Assembly (NCBI GenBank): GCA_049700035.1
Contig: JBNAWC010000057.1
Location: forward strand, 1 to 6,719
Direction: 5' to 3'
Length of the DNA: 6,719 bases
Origin: JAVZLQ01 sp049700035
Lineage (GTDB): Archaea; Thermoproteota; Bathyarchaeia; Bathyarchaeales; Bathycorpusculaceae
Shown one piece after another: positions 1-4,109 of the stretch (positions within the stretch are counted from its first letter, which is position 1; each line of letters opens with the position of its first letter). The position numbers and the translations under genes were made by a program. Below the pieces are notes generated by a model. That model had not been told where the DNA came from and searched no databases. It saw nothing but the letters and a program-made list of their open reading frames with translations.

Positions 1-49
1 ACCCCCGGGTTAAAAGCCCGGTGCTCTATCCTTACTGAGCTACGGGCCC
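1..49 (-). tRNA. tRNA-Lys (anticodon UUU), 5' part, cut by window edge
   Basis: Read on the minus strand from 49, the sequence gives a 5' acceptor strand GGGCCCG, then TA, then a D-arm with stem GCTC/GAGC (40-37 and 26-23). The anticodon arm CCGGG-CTTTTAA-CCCGG (21-5) follows, and a variable region starts at 4-1. The anticodon is TTT at 14-12, so this reads lysine codons AAA/AAG. The T-arm and the 3' acceptor strand lie beyond the left edge, so an intron or an encoded CCA cannot be judged; there is no intron at the usual position just after the anticodon. A weak TATA-like CTAAAAAAC lies about 27-34 bases upstream (83-75, minus strand) and could serve as its promoter. Otherwise it could be co-transcribed with the PadR gene that ends 57 bases upstream. 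Confidence 0.93.
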
Positions 50-105
50 TCTTTTGGCTTTTAGGTGAAAAGTTGTTTTTTAGCGTTTCTGTTTTTTTAA
101 AAATT

Positions 106-490
106 TTAGGGGGGGTAGGGGTTGTATTGGACTTTTAGGAGTCCTGTTATGAAGTTTTTGATTTTGTCGTTTGCGCTCAGTATTGTTTCTATTGTTTTTG
201 TTCCTTTGTCTGTTAGTTTGTAGACGCGTTTTCTTTCGTTCCATGTTCCCTCTATTAGTCCGTTTCTTTCCAGCGAGTATAAAAGCGAGTATACTGTGCC
301 TGAGCTTACTAGTAGGTGGAATTTGTTGTGGATGAAGGAGATTACGTCGTAGCCGCTCATGGGTCCGTTTCGCAGTTCTGCCAGGATTATTTATTATGTC
401 CATAAAGTTTTTGATTATGCGTTCATGCATTTTTTTCAATATTTTTCCTTCCAATCTTTCACCGCCAACTATTATTGTCAGAGCAGTCAT
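106..490 (-). pseudogene. PadR-family winged-helix transcriptional regulator, interrupted by a single-base frameshift
   Basis: Two minus-strand reading frames together make one PadR protein. The first runs from ATG 490 through GKILKKMHERIIKNFMDII. The second resumes as ILAELRNGPMSGYDV and continues to a TAA at 108-106. They join if one base is removed from the A/T run at 386-397 (TTATTTATTAT on the plus strand), giving about 127 residues: MDIIIILAELRNGPMSGYDV. The GPMSGYDV helix, the SSGTVYSLLYSLERNGLIEG recognition-helix and wing region, and KRVYKLTDKG are typical of PadR repressors, which bind DNA as dimers and often respond to small molecules. The protein ends soon after the winged helix with no long C-terminal dimerisation helix, so it is a short PadR. 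ATG 490 sits about 8 bases after the expected transcription start. A TTG at 454 behind GGCGGTGA (466-459) and ATG 430 are alternative starts. The break may be a real mutation or a homopolymer sequencing error. Confidence 0.85.
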
Positions 491-520
491 GTTTAATCAC
501 ATTTTAACATTTTAGGTTGG

Positions 521-535
521 ATATAAATATTTAAA
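521..535 (-). promoter_or_regulatory. TATA box of the PadR gene
   Basis: On the minus strand this reads TTTAAATATTTATAT, matching the archaeal TATA consensus. Its centre predicts transcription starting near 498-505, giving a leader of only about 8-15 bases before ATG 490. This supports near-leaderless expression from that ATG. The 19-bp palindrome lies just upstream of it. Confidence 0.6.
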
Positions 536-540
536 TTTTA

Positions 541-559
541 TTCTAATTCTGAATTAGAA
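541..559. promoter_or_regulatory. Perfect 19-bp palindrome, operator candidate
   Basis: TTCTAATTC-T-GAATTAGAA has two perfect 9-bp arms around one central base. It lies on the upstream side of the PadR TATA box (521-535), where the B-recognition element would sit. Dimeric winged-helix regulators such as PadR commonly bind inverted repeats at their own promoter, so autoregulation is the natural reading. That role is inferred from position and symmetry only. Part of the site is AT-rich, which raises the chance of accidental symmetry, but 9 of 9 paired positions is hard to dismiss. Confidence 0.6.
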
Positions 560-561
560 GT

Positions 562-577
562 TGAAACTGAATGAAAC
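562..577. repeat. TGAAAC direct repeat, 10-bp period
   Basis: TGAAAC occurs at 562-567 and again at 572-577, exactly 10 bp apart and therefore on the same face of the helix. It follows the palindrome by two bases. It is short, and could be chance. Confidence 0.35.
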
Positions 578-585
578 AAGTTTAA

Positions 586-617
586 ACGTCAACTCAACAT
601 CAAAGACGTCCACTCAA
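586..617. repeat. 12-bp direct repeat ACGTC(A/C)ACTCAA, 20-bp period
   Basis: ACGTCAACTCAA at 586-597 and ACGTCCACTCAA at 606-617 match at 11 of 12 positions, with starts exactly 20 bp apart (about two helical turns). This is consistent with tandem binding sites for a regulator, but no protein can be named. Confidence 0.5.
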
Positions 618-637
618 ATTTCTTGACAGCGACAAAA

Positions 638-654
638 GCATTGATGCGCATTGA
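638..654. repeat. GCATTGA direct repeat, 10-bp period
   Basis: GCATTGA appears at 638-644 and 648-654, a 10-bp step, with the palindrome ATGCGCAT (644-651) at the join. A third copy lies at 727-733. Confidence 0.35.
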
Positions 655-735
655 ATTTTAACATTTAACTTGTATTATGGAAGCCTTTGCGTTCCCATTT
701 TTAAATGCATTTTTCCACTTTTAGGCGCATTGAAT
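646..735. repeat. GCGCATTGAAT pair flanking the upstream side of the coiled-coil gene promoter
   Basis: An exact 11-bp copy GCGCATTGAAT occurs at 646-656 and at 725-735. The second copy ends five bases before the TATA box at 741-748, a position where a bound protein could affect TBP/TFB recruitment. The function is inferred from location. Confidence 0.45.
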
Positions 736-740
736 AGTGC

Positions 741-748
741 TTTAAATA
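741..748 (+). promoter_or_regulatory. TATA box of the coiled-coil protein gene
   Basis: TTTAAATA matches the archaeal TATA consensus and predicts a transcription start near 770, leaving a leader of about 50 bases with a Shine-Dalgarno element at 806-812. The purine-rich B-recognition element normally expected upstream is not obvious. Confidence 0.45.
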
Positions 749-805
749 TTTAGCAGTATACCAGCATATTAACAAATGTTATTTTCGATTTTGGGGCTAA
801 AAATT

Positions 806-812
806 GGCGGTG
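806..812 (+). promoter_or_regulatory. Ribosome binding site that sets the TTG start at 820
   Basis: GGCGGTG differs from GGAGGTG at one base and lies seven bases before TTG 820. No ATG or GTG is available in that frame between the upstream stop (769-771) and 820, so this element is the main reason to accept the TTG. The same GGCGGTG string occurs near the start of the PadR gene on the other strand. Confidence 0.5.
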
Positions 813-819
813 CAAAAAT

Positions 820-1380
820 TTGATTTCTTGGAGACACTCCTTTAGGAGGTTAAACGAAGAATACGAAATTTCAAAGAAAAAGAAGCAAGCATTAGACAAT
901 TTGTTGGGCGCGGGCAAAATTTCAAGGCAAACATGCGACTTGTTCAACGAGGAAATAAGCCAAGCCATAGTCGAAATAGAAAAGCAGCAGAAGGCTTTGC
1001 TGGAAAAGATGAACTTAAAAGTGAACGAGCTTGAGGGGCAAATAAAAACTTTGGAGATGCTGCTCGCAAACTTCGAAATTCAGCACGTGACTGGAGAGGT
1101 TGACGAGGAAACCTATCAACGTGAAATCGGCGTTCTCTCGGTTGGACTTGAAACTGCAAGAAACGAGTTGAACATGATAAAGGAGGCTATAAACCATATT
1201 TCAAGCGGCATTGAAGTTCCAGAGGCAGCCACCATCCAAAACATAAGCGAACCCGCGCCCGCACCCACACAGCCACAGCCACAAGAAACAACCGTTGAAG
1301 CAGTTGTTGTAGAAACGAAGGCTGAAGAAACACAACAACAGGCAACACAAAACGCTGAGGAACAGCAGGTTCAACAATAA
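820..1380 (+). CDS. Coiled-coil protein with P/Q-rich tail, CdvA-like candidate
   Basis: The protein has 186 residues, no signal peptide and no membrane segment. Residues about 8-135 are almost entirely charged heptad-like helix (LNEEYEISKKKKQALDNLL, EIEKQQKALLEKM, VNELEGQIKTLEMLLANFE). A short break at HVTGEVDEETYQ is followed by another helix. Residues about 140-186 are a disordered tail rich in Pro, Gln, Glu and Ala, ending EEQQVQQ. This architecture resembles the coiled-coil segment of archaeal CdvA-like proteins, which help recruit ESCRT-III proteins in cell division. I see neither the N-terminal PRC-type domain nor a recognisable ESCRT-III-binding peptide, and no cdvB or cdvC neighbour, so that assignment is tentative. 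TTG 820 is chosen because GGCGGTG precedes it; an alternative GTG 810 frame is discussed under findings. The gene is followed by T-rich DNA and is probably transcribed alone. Confidence 0.85.
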   Translation: MISWRHSFRRLNEEYEISKKKKQALDNLLGAGKISRQTCDLFNEEISQAIVEIEKQQKALLEKMNLKVNELEGQIKTLEMLLANFEIQHVTGEVDEETYQREIGVLSVGLETARNELNMIKEAINHISSGIEVPEAATIQNISEPAPAPTQPQPQETTVEAVVVETKAEETQQQATQNAEEQQVQQ

Positions 1381-1385
1381 ACGCG

Positions 1386-1400
1386 CCTTTCCCTTTTTCT
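1386..1400 (+). terminator. Pyrimidine/T-rich terminator candidate after the coiled-coil gene
   Basis: CCTTTCCCTTTTTCT begins five bases after the TAA stop. Archaeal RNA polymerase often terminates at oligo-T tracts without a hairpin. A small TTGCA/TGCAA inverted repeat follows at 1402-1417. Support is only compositional. Confidence 0.4.
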
Positions 1401-1427
1401 ATTGCATTTTACTGCAAGATAGAAGTG

Positions 1428-1437
1428 CATATTAAAG
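1428..1437 (+). promoter_or_regulatory. TATA-like element upstream of the deacetylase gene
   Basis: CATATTAAAG lies 41-50 bases before TTG 1478 and would place transcription start near 1460. It is a moderate match to the archaeal consensus and the best candidate in this short intergenic gap. Confidence 0.35.
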
Positions 1438-1477
1438 CTAGATTCTTTAATGTTCTACCGTATGCGAGAGTGAGCCA

Positions 1478-2584
1478 TTGCCTGAAAAAAACGAGAAAAT
1501 CGCCATAACCTACCATGAAAAGTTTAAGCAGTACGACCTCGGCGAGGGACATCCATTTAGAGGCGACAGATTCGAAAATGCATTCAATTTCTTCGAAAAT
1601 CAAGGATTGTTTAGACTTCCTGAAGTTACATTAGTCAAACCAGAACCAGCTTCAAAAGAAGATTTGCTTAGGGTTCACTCAGAAGATTACGTGAACTTAA
1701 TTTTCCGCCTAGCTGAAAACAATAGACCATACGACATTGAAACGCCAGTCTCTCCACAAATTCTTGAAGCAGCTTTACTCATCATCGGCGGCGCAATAAA
1801 ATGCGGAAAACTTGTTCTTGACGGAGAGGCAAAAAGGGCAATTTCCATAGGTGGCGGCTACCATCACGCTGGCAAAAGCTATGGCGGAGGCTTCTGCATC
1901 TTCAACGACATCGCCATCCTAGTTGAATATTTGAGGGCTAAACGCGACATTAAGCGCTTTTTGATTCTGGATTACGATGTGCACTTTGGAAACGGCACAA
2001 GCGACATCTACTACAAAGACCCAAACGTCCTATTCATATCACTCCACCAAGACCCCCGCACGCTTTACCCTGGAACTGGGTTTATTTGGCAGATAGGCGA
2101 AGACGCTGGAGAAGGCTACAACATTAATGTACCCCTTCCGCCTGGCACTGGCGACAACACTTACCTTTACGCTTTAAAGGAGACTTTTGTTCCTTTAGCA
2201 GACGAGTTTAAACCCGAAATAATAATCGCCAATGGCGGAAGCGATTCCCACTTTGCAGATTCACTTGGAGACCTAAACCTAACGGCAAAAGGCTTTTTTG
2301 AAATCGCAAAGCTGATTAGGGAAACAGCTGACACCGTTTGCGGCGGAAAGCTTATTCTCATACCTGGAAGCGGCTACAACCCGAAAGTTTTGCCCACGTG
2401 CTGGTATGCCCTAGTTGCGGGGGTTATAGGCTTGAAGGACATAAACGTTAAAGAGCCTTATGAACCGCCTAGTGAATCGCCGCAATGCCGCAGAACCGTA
2501 GAAAAAACAATTGATGAACTGAAAAGACTTTTGCGCAAACACTGGTCCTGTTTTGGAGGCTTTTCAATCAACGCTATACCCTAA
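1478..2584 (+). CDS. Histone-deacetylase-family zinc amidohydrolase
   Basis: A 368-residue protein with the arginase/deacetylase fold. Visible catalytic parts are the tandem histidines in GGGYHHAGKSYGGGF (H129, H130), the zinc ligands in LDYDVHFGNGT (D167, H169) and the third ligand in GGSDSHFADSLG (D256). The transition-state tyrosine is in PGSGYNP (Y300). The PGTGF and NVPLPPGTGD segments are also typical of this family, so the enzyme should be active and remove acetyl groups from amines using zinc and water. Family members act on acetyl-lysine, acetylpolyamines or other small acetamides. The substrate here cannot be read from sequence, and there is no signal peptide, so it is cytoplasmic. 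The length is usual for the family, with an extra helical C-terminus after about residue 330. The start is TTG, with GAGAGTGA (1466-1473) four bases before it; no in-frame ATG or GTG lies nearby upstream. It shares orientation with the downstream PLP enzyme, 59 bases away. Confidence 0.93.
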   Translation: MPEKNEKIAITYHEKFKQYDLGEGHPFRGDRFENAFNFFENQGLFRLPEVTLVKPEPASKEDLLRVHSEDYVNLIFRLAENNRPYDIETPVSPQILEAALLIIGGAIKCGKLVLDGEAKRAISIGGGYHHAGKSYGGGFCIFNDIAILVEYLRAKRDIKRFLILDYDVHFGNGTSDIYYKDPNVLFISLHQDPRTLYPGTGFIWQIGEDAGEGYNINVPLPPGTGDNTYLYALKETFVPLADEFKPEIIIANGGSDSHFADSLGDLNLTAKGFFEIAKLIRETADTVCGGKLILIPGSGYNPKVLPTCWYALVAGVIGLKDINVKEPYEPPSESPQCRRTVEKTIDELKRLLRKHWSCFGGFSINAIP

Positions 2585-2585
2585 A

Positions 2586-2594
2586 CTTATAATT
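2586..2594 (+). promoter_or_regulatory. TATA-like element upstream of the PLP enzyme gene
   Basis: CTTATAATT starts two bases after the deacetylase stop codon and predicts a transcript start near 2616, about 28 bases before ATG 2644. The PLP gene may therefore have its own promoter, although read-through from the deacetylase gene is equally possible. Confidence 0.4.
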
Positions 2595-2643
2595 GGAAAA
2601 CCGCTATTCTTGTTAGGCGCAAATTTGAACGGAAGAGACACAC

Positions 2644-3768
2644 ATGCAAAATATTAGAAAAATTCGCGCACTGTTCCCAATAACGAAGAATAAAGTTTTT
2701 TTGAATCATGCCGCGCAGTCTCCACTCCCAAAACCAGTCGCAGACATCACGCACAAATGCGTCAACGACTTTTCGAATTTAGGCGACACGACAATTGCAT
2801 GGAATGACGGCGGAAAACCCCTATTTGCAAGGCTTATCGGGGCAGAACCAGAAGAAATAGCATTAATTGAAAACACTTCTATGGGCTTAAACATCGCCGC
2901 AAATGTTCTGCAGTATTCACGCGGCTCAAAAATTGTAACAACAGATTTGGAGTACCCTTCAGTTGTTTATCCTTGGTTGCGCAAAAGCCTAGGCGTAAAA
3001 GTTGAGTATGTGAAAAATGTTGATGGAAAGATTTTGCTTGAGGATGTGGAGAGGGCTGTTGACGATAAAACTGTGGCTGTTGCAGTCAGCCATGTGGAAT
3101 ATGCCAATGGCTTTCGCAATGACTTGCGGGCCTTAAGCGAAATAGCCCACGAGCACGGTGCATACTTGATTGTTGACGCCATACAGTCTGTAGGAGCCTT
3201 AAAAGTGGACGTGAAACGTGATGGCGTGGATTTTCTTTCAACCGCATGCTACAAGTGGCTCTTAAGCCCGTCTGGATGCGGCTACTTCTATGTCAGAAAG
3301 GAGCTTATTGAAAAGTTTGAGCCTCCATTTGTTGGCTGGGCAAGCGTGAAACAAGAAATTTTTGACACAGCGGATTTTTGGGACATATGGCATTTAGACT
3401 TGCCACCCACTGCCAGCCGCTTTGAGGTTGGTTCTCCAAGCTTCATAAGCTTCATCGGCGCATCAGAAGCCATGAAAATGCTTCTAGAATTCGGCATAGA
3501 AAACATTGAAAGAAGAATAATTGCGCTTACAGACCACTTGATAAACGCTGTAAAAGATTTGGGTTTAAAGCTTCAAACTCCATGGGAAAGGCAATGCCGC
3601 TCTGGAATAGTAAACTTCAGAATCAACAAGCCAGCAGAAGTCGTGCAGCGTCTACGCCAAAATGGCATAGTTGTTTCTGCAAGAGCCAACGGAATAAGGG
3701 TTTCACCACACTTCTATAACACAGAAGAGGAAATCGACAAGCTAATAAAAGAAATTAAGAAAATTTAA
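2644..3768 (+). CDS. PLP-dependent class V aminotransferase-fold enzyme (cysteine desulfurase/epimerase-like, no desulfurase cysteine)
   Basis: A 374-residue fold-type I PLP enzyme. Visible features are NHAAQSPLP near the N-terminus (residues 21-29), the cofactor phosphate segment ENTSMGLN (76-83) and H150 in SHVEYANG, which should stack on the ring. The Asp-Gln pair VDAIQS has D178 and Q181. The Schiff-base lysine is K204 in STACYKWLLSP, and RFEVGSPSF (259-267) and R352 in GIRVSPHFYN, the likely carboxylate clamp, follow. The late loop that carries the persulfide cysteine in SufS/NifS-type desulfurases reads SARANGIRVSPHF and has no Cys, so sulfur delivery is unlikely. Relatives without it include isopenicillin-N-epimerase-like, kynureninase-like and lyase enzymes; the exact reaction is unknown. 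ATG 2644 is preceded by a weak purine stretch GGAAGAGA. A degraded acetyltransferase follows 27 bases downstream and was probably in the same transcript. Confidence 0.92.
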   Translation: MQNIRKIRALFPITKNKVFLNHAAQSPLPKPVADITHKCVNDFSNLGDTTIAWNDGGKPLFARLIGAEPEEIALIENTSMGLNIAANVLQYSRGSKIVTTDLEYPSVVYPWLRKSLGVKVEYVKNVDGKILLEDVERAVDDKTVAVAVSHVEYANGFRNDLRALSEIAHEHGAYLIVDAIQSVGALKVDVKRDGVDFLSTACYKWLLSPSGCGYFYVRKELIEKFEPPFVGWASVKQEIFDTADFWDIWHLDLPPTASRFEVGSPSFISFIGASEAMKMLLEFGIENIERRIIALTDHLINAVKDLGLKLQTPWERQCRSGIVNFRINKPAEVVQRLRQNGIVVSARANGIRVSPHFYNTEEEIDKLIKEIKKI

Positions 3769-3795
3769 ACGCGCAAAACAGAAAAGGACGAAATT

Positions 3796-4103
3796 ATGTT
3801 CAAAGTGGAAAAAGTTGACGAAAACAATAAGCAACAGATTATGGATTCGCTTAAGGCTCGTTTCTTTAGCTTCCGCAGATTTGGATGATAGGTGGAGTTT
3901 ACACGCATCCGAACCATAGAAATCAAGGCTATGCAACATTGGCTACGTCGGCAGTAACGGAAGAAGCAGTGAAAAACGCGGATTCCACTGCCTTATTCAT
4001 GAGGTCGGATAATTATCCAGCGATAAGGGTTTACGAAAAAATTGGTTATAAGAAAATAGGCGAAAAGCTTTGGGTTGATGTTGGAACTGGGCTTAAACCA
4101 TAA
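3796..4103 (+). pseudogene. Decayed GNAT-family acetyltransferase (N-terminal scrap plus C-terminal half)
   Basis: ATG 3796, preceded by AAAAGGACG, opens a frame reading MFKVEKVDENNKQQIMDSLK that runs into TGA at 3886-3888. The C-terminal part of a GNAT enzyme lies in another frame: IGGVYTHPNHRNQGYATLA is strand 4 plus the acetyl-CoA pyrophosphate loop (motif A, R/Q-x-x-G-x-A type). Further on are FMRSDNYPAIRVYEKIGYKKIGEKLWV, with the conserved NxxAxxxYEKxGY segment, and the stop at 4101-4103. Reading that frame upstream of M3885 gives GSFL-stop-LPQIW, which still looks like acetyltransferase, so the TAG at 3867-3869 appears to be an in-frame nonsense change. The first strands and helices of the fold are missing, so an internal deletion probably joined the two parts near 3853-3857. 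M3885 would start a 72-residue fragment with no ribosome binding site. No active enzyme is expected. Confidence 0.82.
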
Positions 4104-4109
4104 AAGGCG

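Larger units (their letters stand above)
491..819. other. Divergent intergenic region between the PadR and coiled-coil genes
   Basis: About 330 AT-rich bases hold no convincing gene. They contain a TATA box for each divergent gene (521-535 minus, 741-748 plus), a 19-bp palindrome (541-559) and short direct repeats (562-577, 586-617, 638-654, 646-735). There is also a 12-bp exact repeat ATTTTAACATTT at 501-512 and 655-666, and a 10-bp palindrome AAATGCATTT at 703-712. The only small ORF noticed is a 15-codon ATG frame at 677-724 without a ribosome binding site, which I do not call. I see no stable RNA fold. The density of repeats suggests regulator-binding DNA. Confidence 0.6.

Noticed and set aside
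80..385. Continuation of the PadR start frame past the shift (PGRTAKRTHERL and onward)
   Set aside because: This Arg/Lys/Asn-rich sequence is the out-of-frame reading of the winged-helix domain and has no family character.
622..627. TTGACA resembling a bacterial -35 box
   Set aside because: No -10 box follows at the right distance, and the other promoters in the window are TATA type.
677..724. 15-codon ATG open frame in the intergenic region
   Set aside because: It has no ribosome binding site, no suitably placed promoter and no recognisable sequence.
844..850. Perfect AGGAGGT as the ribosome binding site of the coiled-coil gene
   Set aside because: No ATG, GTG or TTG lies 4-12 bases after it in the reading frame, and the first in-frame TTG is at 901, too far away.
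3867..3869. TAG in the GNAT frame read as pyrrolysine
   Set aside because: valS ends at a normal TAG, the fold is also missing its N-terminal half, and no pyrrolysine machinery is visible; decay is the simpler explanation.
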